Below, in pieces: positions 10,299 through 19,273 of a stretch of DNA of 64,000 nt. Origin of the DNA: Caldifarciminota bacterium (GTDB lineage: Bacteria > Hydrothermota > Tepidihabitantia > Tepidihabitantales > Tepidihabitantaceae); NCBI GenBank assembly GCA_026418295.1, contig JAOABP010000005.1, forward strand, positions 36,864-100,863, read 5' to 3'. The notes below the pieces were generated by a model. That model saw only the letters and a list, made by a program, of their open reading frames with translations. It did no database searches and had not been told where the DNA came from. The translations under genes and the position numbers were made by a program. Numbering within the stretch: the first letter of the stretch is position 1; the number at the start of each line of letters is the position of its first letter.

Positions 10299-11532
10299 TA
10301 CCCAGCAGCGCGGCCGTCCCCAGGATCAGAAGCACAATTCCGATTACCAGCAGTGCCAGCCGGTAGGAGGTGACATCACCGAGGGTGCCGATGAAGAGCG
10401 TGGTCAGAAGAAAGGTGGCGTTGGTGATGAACTCGCGGGTGGAGAATATCCTGCCCCGGATATTTTCCGCCACCTCCTCCTGGAGCATGGTATTCTGGAC
10501 CACCCCGAGCCAGGAAAAGGCGATGCCGGCGATGAGCGCCACCAGCACCATGAACGGCAGGTTGATGAGCCAGTTTCCGATAAAGAACAGCAGCCCGTAG
10601 ATCAGAATCACGACCGCAACCACCAGCGGCCGGTTGATGTTACGGGGCATCAGTCCGATCAGCACCGCACCGGCAATCATGCCGATGGCAAGAATGCCGG
10701 CAAAGATGCCGACACCGGCGGTCCCCAGGCCGAGCACCTGCTGGACCAGGAAGATCAGAATTGTATAGGCGACGGCGGAGATGAAGGTGGAGATGACAAT
10801 TGAACCGAGGACAAAGGCGACGAGCGGGTTGACGACCACAAGCCGGAGCACCTCTGCCAGTTCGGAAAAGAACCGGACAAAGGCATTGCCGATCAGGGAA
10901 AGCACCGGTCCGGAATGACGGGTCTCTGCCGGACCGCTGTTTTCCCCCGTACCTGCGGCAATATTCAGGACGAGCAGACCGGCAATCAGATGACACGAGG
11001 CATCAATCCAGATTCCCCGCTGCCATCCGACCCATTTGATGAGAAACCCGCCGATCACCATGCCCAGCACGGTGGCAATCCGGGAAAAGAACAGACTGGC
11101 GGAGTTGGCGGCAAGGATTTCATCCCGCCCGACGAGGCTGGGCAGGAGTGCGGGGTTGGCGGTGTTGTTAAAGATATCCAGACCGAAGAACAGGGTCAGG
11201 GCAATCCAGAAGGGAAGAAAGGAGCGGGTGAGGGCAATGGCAAATGGGGTAAGCGCGAGGATAGCGGTCTGGATGAAATGGGTGCGGGCGATCGTCTTCC
11301 GCCGGTTCCAGCGGTCAACAAGCACGCCGGCAACCGGTGAGAGCACAAGTGTTGGAATAACAAAGGCAAGCGACCCGCCGGAATAGGCGAGCAGTTTTCC
11401 CGGGGCGGACATACCGATGATGGTAATCAGCAGCATATGGGACAGCCGGTCGCCGAGCTGGGACATGGCACCGGCGAGCGCCAGATAAAGGAAGTTGCGG
11501 TTTTTCAGAACCGCGCTCAGTCGGGATGACAT
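10258..11532 (-). CDS. MFS transporter
   Basis: A 424-residue membrane protein with about twelve hydrophobic segments and the MFS motif A between helices 2 and 3 (GVLVDRWNRRKTIA). The layout resembles the MFS_3 family of efflux carriers such as EntS-type exporters. The charged loop around residues 195-210 divides the two six-helix halves. The substrate is unknown. It is a single-gene unit facing panC, whose end it overlaps by 41 bases. The ATG has no Shine-Dalgarno; the preceding bases are CGCAATTAAA and the promoter puts the transcript start only a few bases upstream. Confidence 0.88.
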   Translation of the reverse strand: MSSRLSAVLKNRNFLYLALAGAMSQLGDRLSHMLLITIIGMSAPGKLLAYSGGSLAFVIPTLVLSPVAGVLVDRWNRRKTIARTHFIQTAILALTPFAIALTRSFLPFWIALTLFFGLDIFNNTANPALLPSLVGRDEILAANSASLFFSRIATVLGMVIGGFLIKWVGWQRGIWIDASCHLIAGLLVLNIAAGTGENSGPAETRHSGPVLSLIGNAFVRFFSELAEVLRLVVVNPLVAFVLGSIVISTFISAVAYTILIFLVQQVLGLGTAGVGIFAGILAIGMIAGAVLIGLMPRNINRPLVVAVVILIYGLLFFIGNWLINLPFMVLVALIAGIAFSWLGVVQNTMLQEEVAENIRGRIFSTREFITNATFLLTTLFIGTLGDVTSYRLALLVIGIVLLILGTAALLGIRSFYRRTAGHGQ

Positions 11533-11542
11533 TTTAATTGCG

Positions 11543-11570
11543 AGTTTAGCAGAAATCGATGCAATTGCAA
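11543..11570 (-). promoter_or_regulatory. Promoter of the MFS gene
   Basis: On the minus strand TTGCAA (11570-11565), a 16-base spacer and TAAACT (11548-11543), ten bases before the ATG. The predicted leader is at most about four bases. Confidence 0.6.
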
Positions 11571-11597
11571 ACCGGAAATGTCCGGACAGGAAAATCC

Positions 11598-11625
11598 TTG
11601 ACCCCGGATCAATTGCCGGTATAAT
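11598..11625 (+). promoter_or_regulatory. Promoter of the FBP aldolase/phosphatase gene
   Basis: TTGACC (11598-11603), a 16-base spacer and a perfect TATAAT (11620-11625). A leader of about 24 bases follows, with AAGGAGG before the ATG. Confidence 0.8.
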
Positions 11626-11655
11626 AGCATTTTAACTAACCAAGGAGGAAATCCG

Positions 11656-12765
11656 ATGAAGGAAAATTCCCAGTCTCCGATTACCATTTCCGTGATCAAA
11701 GCCGATATCGGCGGTTATGTCGGCCATTCTGCCAGTCATCCGGAAATTATTGATCTGGCTGAGGATAAACTGAAAAAGGCAAAAAAGGAAGAGCTGCTCA
11801 TTGACTTTTATGTCACCAGCTGTGGTGATGACCTGGAACTGATCATGACCCATCGGCAGGGGAAGGACAGCGAAAAGATTCACAAACTTGCCTGGGATAC
11901 ATTCATGGCGTGCACTGAACTTGCCCGGGAACTCAAGCTCTACGGTGCCGGGCAGGACATGCTTGCCGATGCCTTCAGCGGTAATGTCAAGGGAATGGGA
12001 CCGGGCGTGGCGGAGATGAGCTTTGTTGAGCGCAAGTCTGAGCCGGTGATCGTCTTCTGCGGCGACAAGTGTGCGCCCGGTGCCTGGAACCTGCCGCTGT
12101 TTAAGATCTTTGCCGACCCGTTCAACACCATCGGGCTGGTGATTGATCCGACGATGCATGACGGGTTCCGGTTTGAGGTTCATGATGTGTTTGAGGGCCG
12201 GGATATGATTCTCTCCTGTCCGGAGGAGATGTATGACCTCCTGGTGCTCATCGGCTCACCGGAGAATTATGTGATCAAGAATGTTTACAAGAAGGACGGT
12301 GAAATTGCCGCCACCAGTTCCACCCAGAAACTGGCACTGATCGCCGGCCGGTATGTGGGCAAGGATGATCCGGTGATGATGGTGCGCTGTCAGTCCGGCT
12401 TTCCGGCGGTCGGGGAGGTGCTGGAGGCGTTTGCCTTCCCCCATCTGGTTTCGGGCTGGATGCGCGGTTCCCATTACGGTCCGCTGATGCCGGTTGCCCA
12501 GCGGGAGGCAACGCCCTCAAGGTTTGACGGTCCGCCCCGGGTGATTGCCCTCGGTTTCCAGCTCGCAGAGGGGAAGCTGATCGGACCCCGGGACATGTTT
12601 GATGATCCGGGCTTTGACCTTGCCCGCAAGGAGGCGAACCGGCTGGCGGAGTTCATGCGCCGGCACGGACCGTTTGAGCCCCATCGGCTGGGTCTGAAGG
12701 AGATGGAATACACCACCCTGCCGCAGGTGCTGAAGAAGCTGCTGGAGCGGGAAAAGCAGGGTTAA
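11656..12765 (+). CDS. Bifunctional fructose-1,6-bisphosphate aldolase/phosphatase (class V FBPase)
   Basis: A gluconeogenic enzyme that condenses triose phosphates and dephosphorylates the resulting fructose 1,6-bisphosphate in one active site. The 369-residue protein has the family hallmarks: the N-terminal metal-binding ISVIKADIGGYVGHS, DDLELIMTH, GQDMLADAFSGNVKGMGPG, FCGDKCAPGAWNLP, FADPFNTIGLVIDP, VYKKDG with the candidate Schiff-base lysine region, and FPHLVSGWMRGSHYGPLMPV. The family is typical of archaea and deep-branching, mostly thermophilic or anaerobic bacteria. A strong promoter and an AAGGAGG site precede it. It implies gluconeogenic flux from C3 precursors, consistent with the ferredoxin-dependent 2-oxoacid metabolism encoded later in the window. 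Confidence 0.94.
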   Translation: MKENSQSPITISVIKADIGGYVGHSASHPEIIDLAEDKLKKAKKEELLIDFYVTSCGDDLELIMTHRQGKDSEKIHKLAWDTFMACTELARELKLYGAGQDMLADAFSGNVKGMGPGVAEMSFVERKSEPVIVFCGDKCAPGAWNLPLFKIFADPFNTIGLVIDPTMHDGFRFEVHDVFEGRDMILSCPEEMYDLLVLIGSPENYVIKNVYKKDGEIAATSSTQKLALIAGRYVGKDDPVMMVRCQSGFPAVGEVLEAFAFPHLVSGWMRGSHYGPLMPVAQREATPSRFDGPPRVIALGFQLAEGKLIGPRDMFDDPGFDLARKEANRLAEFMRRHGPFEPHRLGLKEMEYTTLPQVLKKLLEREKQG

Positions 12766-12798
12766 AGGCGGTCGAAAAAAGAAAGGAAATACAGCTTG

Positions 12799-13803
<1,005 letters not shown>

Positions 13804-13835
13804 TCCGGTCCGGCAGGCGATTTAAGGGAGAGAAG

Positions 13836-14354
13836 ATGAGAAAAATCGGGCTGGTGCCACTTGCCAGTCTCAAACCCGGTGACAACCGGTTTGAACTGGA
13901 AGGATTGGCACGGGATTACGGGCTGGAGATTCACGAAGTCCGGGAAAACCCCTCTTTTGAAGAACTGCTGGGCAGAATCCGGGTGGATGTGGTGATCACC
14001 CGCAGTGGCAAGCGTTTTCTGGTCCGGGGCAGGGTTCACTTCCGTGCCCGGCTGCGCTGTGCGATCTGCAACGAGGAGTATGAGCGGGATTTTGATGAGG
14101 AGCTGGTTGCCGAATTCACCATGCTGGAGCGTCCGCATGCCGTCTATGCCCGGGAGCTGGAACCGGAGGAGCTGGACCGGGTGAAGATTGATGCTGACTT
14201 CATTGACCTGAGTGCGGTGATTCACGATGCGATCCATCTGGCGATTCCGATCGCCCCGCGCTGTCGTGAGGCCTGTCAGGGTATCTGTCCGGTCTGCGGG
14301 GCAAACCGTAACCTGGTGCAGTGCGGGTGTGAACTGCGGGTGCCGAAGGGCTGA
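13836..14354 (+). CDS. YceD/DUF177 family protein
   Basis: A 172-residue protein of the YceD (DUF177) family, linked to ribosomal RNA and 23S processing in bacteria and plastids. The C-terminal cysteine cluster is diagnostic: CREACQGICPVCGANRN, followed by a further C-x-C. An internal C-x2-C (LRCAICNEEYER) could make a zinc site with it. The gene has an AGGGAGAAG ribosome-binding site. In most bacteria rpmF (L32) lies directly downstream; here it is replaced by hutU and its promoter. The exact biochemical function of the family is unsettled. Confidence 0.9.
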   Translation: MRKIGLVPLASLKPGDNRFELEGLARDYGLEIHEVRENPSFEELLGRIRVDVVITRSGKRFLVRGRVHFRARLRCAICNEEYERDFDEELVAEFTMLERPHAVYARELEPEELDRVKIDADFIDLSAVIHDAIHLAIPIAPRCREACQGICPVCGANRNLVQCGCELRVPKG

Positions 14355-14363
14355 TACCGGTGT

Positions 14364-14392
14364 TTGACCTCCAGACCCGGCCGGGATAATAT
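14364..14392 (+). promoter_or_regulatory. hutU promoter
   Basis: TTGACC (14364-14369), a 17-base spacer and TAATAT (14387-14392). A leader of about 18 bases follows, with TGGGAGG before the ATG. Confidence 0.65.
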
Positions 14393-14416
14393 TGAAATAA
14401 AATCTTTGGGAGGCAG

Positions 14417-16126
14417 ATGATGGCAGGATTCAGATATAAACCGGTGCACGCCCCGCGTGGCACCACCCTGACCTGCAAGGGGTGGCATCAGGAGGCGGCG
14501 CTCCGGATGCTTTTAAACAACCTTGATCCCGAGGTGGCGGAAAAGCCTGAGGAGCTGATTGTCTATGGCGGGACGGGCAGAGCTGCGCGCAACTGGGAGT
14601 GTTTTCAGGCGATTGTCTCCTGTCTGCGGGAGCTGGAAAATGACGAGACCCTGCTCGTTCAGTCGGGCAAGCCGGTGGCAATCTTCAAGACCTTCGACCA
14701 TGCGCCCCGGGTGCTGATCGCCAACTCCAACCTCGTGCCCCGCTGGGCGACCAAGGAGTATTTTGACGAACTGGAGGCGCAGGGGCTGATCATGTACGGC
14801 CAGATGACCGCCGGCTCCTGGATCTACATCGGCACGCAGGGCATCCTGCAGGGCACGCACCAGACCTTTGTCAGTGCGGGTATGAAGCACTTCGGTTCCG
14901 GGGATCTGACCGGCAGGCTTGTCGTCTCGGGTGGGCTGGGCGGAATGAGCGGTGCCCAGCCGCTGGCAGCGACGATGGCGAATGCGGTCTATCTCGGAGC
15001 CGAGGTGGATCCGGCGCGGATTGAACGGCGCCGGGCATCGCGCAAACCCCGGTATCTGGATGAGCGGATTGACGATCTGGACCGGGCGATTGATGCGGCG
15101 CTCACCGCCAGGGAACACCGGCAGGCAAAGTCAATCGTCTGGTGCGGGAATATCGTTGACCTGCTCCAGCGGCTGGTTGAGCGCAATGTCACGCCCGACC
15201 TTTTGACCGACCAGACCTCAGCCCATGATGAACTCAACGGCTATGTCCCGGCGGGTATCAGCTTTGAGCAGGCGCTCGAGCTCCGCCGCCGGGACCCGCA
15301 GGAGTACCGGCGCCGTGCTTACGAGACAATGGCGCGCCATGTCCGGCTGATGCTCGCCCTTCAGGAGCGGGGTGCGGTCACCTTTGACTACGGCAACAAC
15401 CTGCGCGGCAAGGCGCTCGAGGGCGGATATCTCAGGGAGGAGGAGATCCGGACTCCGGGCAGAACCGGCTCCTGGAAATATCCGGGCTTTGTGCCCGCCT
15501 ATATCCGTCCGCTCTTCTGTCAGGGGATGGGTCCGTTCCGCTGGGTCGCCCTCTCCGGTGAGCCGGACGACATCTACGAGACCGACAAGATCGTGATGGA
15601 GCTTTTCCCGGACAAGCCGGAACTGCACAACTGGCTCAGAAAGGCGGAAAGTGAGGTGCCGTTTCAGGGTCTGCCCGCAAGGATCTGCTGGCTCGGCTAT
15701 GGTGAGCGGGACAAAGCCGGGCTGGCGTTCAACCGGGCGGTCCGGGAGGGCAGACTCCGGGCGCCGATTGTCATCGGCAGAGACCATCTGGACACCGGCT
15801 CGGTCGCCTCACCCAACCGTGAGACCGAGGCGATGAAGGACGGCTCGGATGCGATTGCGGACTGGCCCCTGCTCAACGCCCTGCTCAATGTTGCCTCCGG
15901 CGCCTCCTGGGTCTCAATTCATTCCGGTGGCGGTGTGGGCATCGGCTATTCGGTCCATGCGGGACAGGTGGTGGTCTGCGACGGCACCCCGGAAATGGAT
16001 GAACGGCTCCGGCGGGTCCTGACCAATGACCCGGGTCTGGGTGTGTGCCGGCATGCGGATGCCGGCTACGAGGAGGCGATTACCCTTGCCCGGAATGCCG
16101 GGATCATCATTCCGATGCTGGATTAG
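14417..16126 (+). CDS. hutU: Urocanate hydratase
   Basis: Converts urocanate to imidazolonepropionate in histidine breakdown, using tightly bound NAD as an electrophile. The 569 residues match the family length. Signatures include [12 protein letters not shown], the [10 protein letters not shown] and [15 protein letters not shown] block, [12 protein letters not shown] (dinucleotide-binding), the catalytic region [15 protein letters not shown], and [17 protein letters not shown] near the C-terminus. No hutH, hutI or hutG is nearby, so the rest of the pathway is either elsewhere or absent. Its stop codon is immediately followed by the GTG start of a GWxTD lipoprotein gene, suggesting co-transcription. 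Confidence 0.97.
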   Translation: MMAGFRYKPVHAPRGTTLTCKGWHQEAALRMLLNNLDPEVAEKPEELIVYGGTGRAARNWECFQAIVSCLRELENDETLLVQSGKPVAIFKTFDHAPRVLIANSNLVPRWATKEYFDELEAQGLIMYGQMTAGSWIYIGTQGILQGTHQTFVSAGMKHFGSGDLTGRLVVSGGLGGMSGAQPLAATMANAVYLGAEVDPARIERRRASRKPRYLDERIDDLDRAIDAALTAREHRQAKSIVWCGNIVDLLQRLVERNVTPDLLTDQTSAHDELNGYVPAGISFEQALELRRRDPQEYRRRAYETMARHVRLMLALQERGAVTFDYGNNLRGKALEGGYLREEEIRTPGRTGSWKYPGFVPAYIRPLFCQGMGPFRWVALSGEPDDIYETDKIVMELFPDKPELHNWLRKAESEVPFQGLPARICWLGYGERDKAGLAFNRAVREGRLRAPIVIGRDHLDTGSVASPNRETEAMKDGSDAIADWPLLNALLNVASGASWVSIHSGGGVGIGYSVHAGQVVVCDGTPEMDERLRRVLTNDPGLGVCRHADAGYEEAITLARNAGIIIPMLD

Positions 16127-17422
16127 GTGTCAAGACCGCTACTCCTCATCATTCTCCTTGCCGCCTGCGGACAGCTCCGGACGCTGAGCCGGGCGGACCG
16201 GCTCGGACCGGAGGAGAAACTGGAATACCTGATCCTGCGCACCCTGGACCCGCAGGCAGCAGAGCAGTATCTCGGTCTCGGCACAGCCCGGGCACGCCAG
16301 GAGTATCTGGACTGGTTCTGGCAGGACCGGGACCCGGAGGAGCGCCGGCGCTACCACGAGCGGGCAGAAAGGGCGGCAGAGCTGTTCGGCAGACTGGACC
16401 TGCTCGGTGATGAGCGGGTGCCGGTATATATCCGCTACGGACCTGCCCGGCGCGAGGAGTATGCGCCCCTGCCGGTGGAAAACGAGACCCTGCGGCTGTT
16501 TGTCAATCCGGCGGAGATCTGGACCTATGACTCGCTCGGACTCCAGTTTGACTTTGTCAAGACCGGGGTCGGGTTCCGGCAGGTCGGGTTTACCCGGTTC
16601 GGCACCGGCTGGTATCCGCCCGCATTTGAGCCGGTGGACTACGGCAGACCCGCGCCTCCACCCGCACCGGATGCAAAAAGGCTTGACCTCCAGCTTGCCC
16701 TTTACCGCTTAAGCCAAAAGCAGGAAACGGTGCAGGTTGAGCTCCATTACGGCCTGAGACCCGCAGGGTTGAAACCGGGCGATATAATCCAGCTGGAATT
16801 CCGGTTTGACTCCCGGCGCTACGGCAGCTTTGTCCGTTCCGGCTGGTATGGCATTCCCGCCGACTCCGGTATGGTCGTCGGCAGGGAGCTGTTCTCTTTG
16901 CCTGCCGACATCTATTCGGTCCGGCTCAGTGCGGTCAACCGCGACGGCTCGGCAGCGGGTGAACTCCGGTCAGAGCTCAACCTTGTTGACTATGTCCGCC
17001 GTGCCCAGCCCGGCTCCGATATTGTCCTCTACGCACTGGTTGATGATGTGTTCCAGAGCCCGCAGTTTGTCCATCACCGCTACCGCCGGGTCGTCCCGCT
17101 CGTTCTGCCCGAGGTGCGCTCCGGCAGCACCTTCTATGCCCTGTTTGAGATTTACAATCTGAAGACCGACAGCCTCAACCGCCACCGGGCACAGGTCCGC
17201 TACGAGCTGATGGACCTGGACACAAGAAGAATGGCGGTCATTCCCACACCCTACCGCTTCATCACCGGTGAGGGCACAACCGGCATCGCCCTGGAGCGGG
17301 TGCACACGATGGACCTGAGTCCGGGCACCTACCTTCTGCTCGCCCGGGTTGAGGACCTGAACTCAGGCAGGCAGATCAGCCTGACCGCCCGGTTCCGGAT
17401 TCTACCGCCGCAGAAAAATTAG
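16127..17422 (+). CDS. GWxTD domain-containing lipoprotein
   Basis: A 431-residue predicted lipoprotein: a short hydrophobic leader followed by the lipobox LAAC (Cys14). Residues 45-90 contain the GWxTD-type signature, with EYLDWFWQDRDPEERRR as the FW..RDP core, then R-x-Y-I-R-Y-G. GWxTD proteins are common in the FCB group and related candidate phyla, and their role is unknown. Beta-rich segments follow, ending with a strand-rich C-terminus. The GTG start directly follows the hutU stop without a clear Shine-Dalgarno, so translation may be by reinitiation. The last 21 bases overlap the convergent membrane-protein gene. Confidence 0.8.
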   Translation: MSRPLLLIILLAACGQLRTLSRADRLGPEEKLEYLILRTLDPQAAEQYLGLGTARARQEYLDWFWQDRDPEERRRYHERAERAAELFGRLDLLGDERVPVYIRYGPARREEYAPLPVENETLRLFVNPAEIWTYDSLGLQFDFVKTGVGFRQVGFTRFGTGWYPPAFEPVDYGRPAPPPAPDAKRLDLQLALYRLSQKQETVQVELHYGLRPAGLKPGDIIQLEFRFDSRRYGSFVRSGWYGIPADSGMVVGRELFSLPADIYSVRLSAVNRDGSAAGELRSELNLVDYVRRAQPGSDIVLYALVDDVFQSPQFVHHRYRRVVPLVLPEVRSGSTFYALFEIYNLKTDSLNRHRAQVRYELMDLDTRRMAVIPTPYRFITGEGTTGIALERVHTMDLSPGTYLLLARVEDLNSGRQISLTARFRILPPQKN

Positions 17423-17938
17423 CCACTTCATTCCGGCAAACCCGAAGGCGACCGCGGTCACCAGCCAGGTCTGCCACTCCGCCAGCGCCTCCCTGAGGCT
17501 GAACCCCGGACTCTCCGTCTGGGGACAGGCAAGGGCAAGAATCTCCGCCTCTGCCCGGCTGATCAGCCCGTAGATCAGCAGATAGCCGAACAGCACCACC
17601 AGTGCGCTCCAGACCGGCGGATGGAAGCCGACCACCACCCCGGCAACCAGGGCAAAATTTCCCAGATAGAGCGGATGGCGGAAATAGCGGTAGGGTCCGC
17701 TGACCACCAGCCTGGTGGCAGAAATCTCCGGATTCCTGCTCTCTCTGCCGATATACCCGGCGGTCCAGAACCGCAGCAGGAGACCGGGGAGGACCAGCAC
17801 CAGCCCGTTCAGCAGTGTCTCCGGTCCGGGTCTGCCGGTCAGGGCGACAAGGACAAAACCGAGCAAACCCGCAACCTGCCGGTAGCGGAAAAGAAACCGC
17901 CCGAGCCGGGCGGTTAATGAAAGTTTCCTGACCTCCAA
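17402..17938 (-). CDS. Isoprenylcysteine carboxyl methyltransferase-like membrane protein
   Basis: A 178-residue integral membrane protein with about five hydrophobic helices. The signature SGPYRYFRHPLYLGNF (about 92-107) is shared by the ICMT/PEMT/NnrU-like families, whose members methylate small or lipid substrates with S-adenosylmethionine. The bacterial substrate is not predictable. It is the last gene of a three-gene minus-strand unit and its 3' end overlaps the end of the GWxTD gene. Confidence 0.83.
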   Translation of the reverse strand: MEVRKLSLTARLGRFLFRYRQVAGLLGFVLVALTGRPGPETLLNGLVLVLPGLLLRFWTAGYIGRESRNPEISATRLVVSGPYRYFRHPLYLGNFALVAGVVVGFHPPVWSALVVLFGYLLIYGLISRAEAEILALACPQTESPGFSLREALAEWQTWLVTAVAFGFAGMKWLIFLRR

Positions 17939-17949
17939 AAATTTACCGG

Positions 17950-18549
17950 TTATCTTACCCGCTCAGCGACAAACTCGCCTTCGCCGTCCACCGGATCAAC
18001 CTCAATGTTGAAAATCCCGGCGCCGATCAGCTTCACCTTCGGGTCATCAGCCAGGTCCTGCTCCTCAGAACCGCGGGCACCCACCGCGCTCTGCCGGACG
18101 ATGAAGGTGGCATCCTTCGGGCTGGTAAAGTTCCAGACCTCCAGCTCCTCCTCGGTCACGAGCTGAAACCGGAAGGCAAAACCGGTGCTCGCATAACCCT
18201 GGACCCGGTTCAGGACCGGCTCTTCACCCTTGACGAGCCTGACGCCCCACTCACAGTCAATTGAATCCCACTTCACGGTAATCCGCCACTCCTTCATTCC
18301 CTTGAGCGTCAGCGGCGCGCTCGAGTTCACCGGCACCCGCCGCGGGTCAACCCCGCCTGCCTCGACGAGCACCATGATCCGGCTGTTTTTGGGCAGGTCA
18401 AACCACAGCACCGTCTCCTCGGACCGGGTCTCAATCGTGAAACTGTTATGCTCCCAGAGCCGGGTAACTTTACCCTTCAGCTCCAGCCCGAAGCCGGAGA
18501 CCGCGAGCACTCCCACCAAGAGCAGCACCAACAGCCTTGCTGACCTCAC
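17950..18549 (-). CDS. Secreted protein of unknown function
   Basis: A 199-residue protein with a clear signal peptide (RSARLLVLLLVGVLAVSGFG) and an acidic, beta-strand-rich mature part. I do not recognise the family. The frame extends upstream to 18639, but GTG 18549 has an AAAGGAGG site four bases away and gives a proper signal peptide, so it is preferred. Segments such as FTIETRSEETVLWFDL and WRITVKWDSIDCEWGV suggest a sandwich fold. It lies 20 bases downstream of the beta-flower-like gene and 11 bases upstream of the ICMT-like gene, so the three are probably one operon. Confidence 0.65.
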   Translation of the reverse strand: MRSARLLVLLLVGVLAVSGFGLELKGKVTRLWEHNSFTIETRSEETVLWFDLPKNSRIMVLVEAGGVDPRRVPVNSSAPLTLKGMKEWRITVKWDSIDCEWGVRLVKGEEPVLNRVQGYASTGFAFRFQLVTEEELEVWNFTSPKDATFIVRQSAVGARGSEEQDLADDPKVKLIGAGIFNIEVDPVDGEGEFVAERVR

Positions 18550-18568
18550 ACCGCCTCCTTTTTTAGAA

Positions 18569-18925
18569 TCAGACCAGCAGATTCTCCAGCCGCATGATCG
18601 ACCACACCGGTGCGGTCCGCGGCAGCTCCAGATCCACACAGTTTGCCGGGGTTTCAGGAGCGGGCAGGTCCTTGTAGGGCACCGGCGGCACCTCGGGCTC
18701 GGGCAGGGTCAGCCCGTCAATCCTGGCGCCCGCCACATACCCGATCACCCTTCCGCCCCGGTCATAAAGCACATTCTGGACAAAGAACCCGCGATGGGTT
18801 CCCCGCAGATCATAAACGGTCCTGCCGACGAGAAACCCGCGCGGCTTGCCCATGAAATCATAGAAAACCACTTCCCGCAGCCGGTAGGTCGCCTTGCCGA
18901 ACTTGTTATAGATCACCTTCTCCAT
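18569..18925 (-). CDS. Small repeat protein resembling 4-fold beta-flower domains
   Basis: A 118-residue protein made of four short repeats in its first 70 residues: IYNKFGKATYRL, FYDFMGKPRGFLVG, VYDLRGTHRGFFVQ, LYDRGGRVIGYVAG. Each is a strand-turn-strand unit of the form (V/L)YD-x2-G-x3-G(F/Y). This matches what I recall of the 4-fold beta-flower fold. A proline-rich linker and a hydrophobic tail follow. There is no signal peptide. The start has AGGAAGG upstream. Function is unknown; it heads the operon with the secreted protein and the ICMT-like enzyme. Confidence 0.7.
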   Translation of the reverse strand: MEKVIYNKFGKATYRLREVVFYDFMGKPRGFLVGRTVYDLRGTHRGFFVQNVLYDRGGRVIGYVAGARIDGLTLPEPEVPPVPYKDLPAPETPANCVDLELPRTAPVWSIMRLENLLV

Positions 18926-19232
18926 ACTTCCTTCCTCCGTCTACAAAGAGCACAGTTAAACATTGGTTAAGATTATCCGTAAAACCGGTTAAAAGTCAAG
19001 CAGAGGGAGAAGGAAATCCTTTACTCAAGCCCGATCCCGGCGGACCGCAGTTCGGCACCTGCCGGCAGCCTCAGGACCGCCTGCTCCACTCAGGTCCCAG
19101 CCGGCTCCGGACCACAGGCGACCGCCGCCATCCCGACCGCACCGGGGGAGCCCGGGGCTAGCCCTTAAGTATTTGACAAATTGTGGGTTAATTAAATTTG
19201 CGACAGGTTGGGCTTTTGTGCGGTTTGTTTTC
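18926..19232. other. Intergenic region before the restriction locus
   Basis: About 300 bases between the divergent beta-flower and hsdR genes. The left part holds the minus-strand promoter (18972-18999). The middle (19020-19165) is very GC-rich with no open frame of note. It switches abruptly near 19170 to AT-rich sequence that continues into the hsdR promoter region, which may mark the left edge of the imported defence locus. No direct repeats or integrase are visible. Confidence 0.45.
18972..18999 (-). promoter_or_regulatory. Promoter of the beta-flower operon
   Basis: On the minus strand TTGACT (18999-18994), a 16-base spacer, GATAAT (18977-18972). It lies about 47 bases before the start codon, so this message has a normal leader. 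Confidence 0.6.
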
Positions 19233-19261
19233 TTGACATAGGTTGACAGTAATACTAAAAT
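19233..19261 (+). promoter_or_regulatory. hsd operon promoter
   Basis: TTGACA (19233-19238), a 17-base spacer and TAAAAT (19256-19261). The predicted start at about 19268 leaves a leader of about six bases before the ATG at 19274. A second TTGACA lies at 19173 without a well-placed -10. Confidence 0.6.
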
Positions 19262-19273
19262 TTGCTTTAAGTT

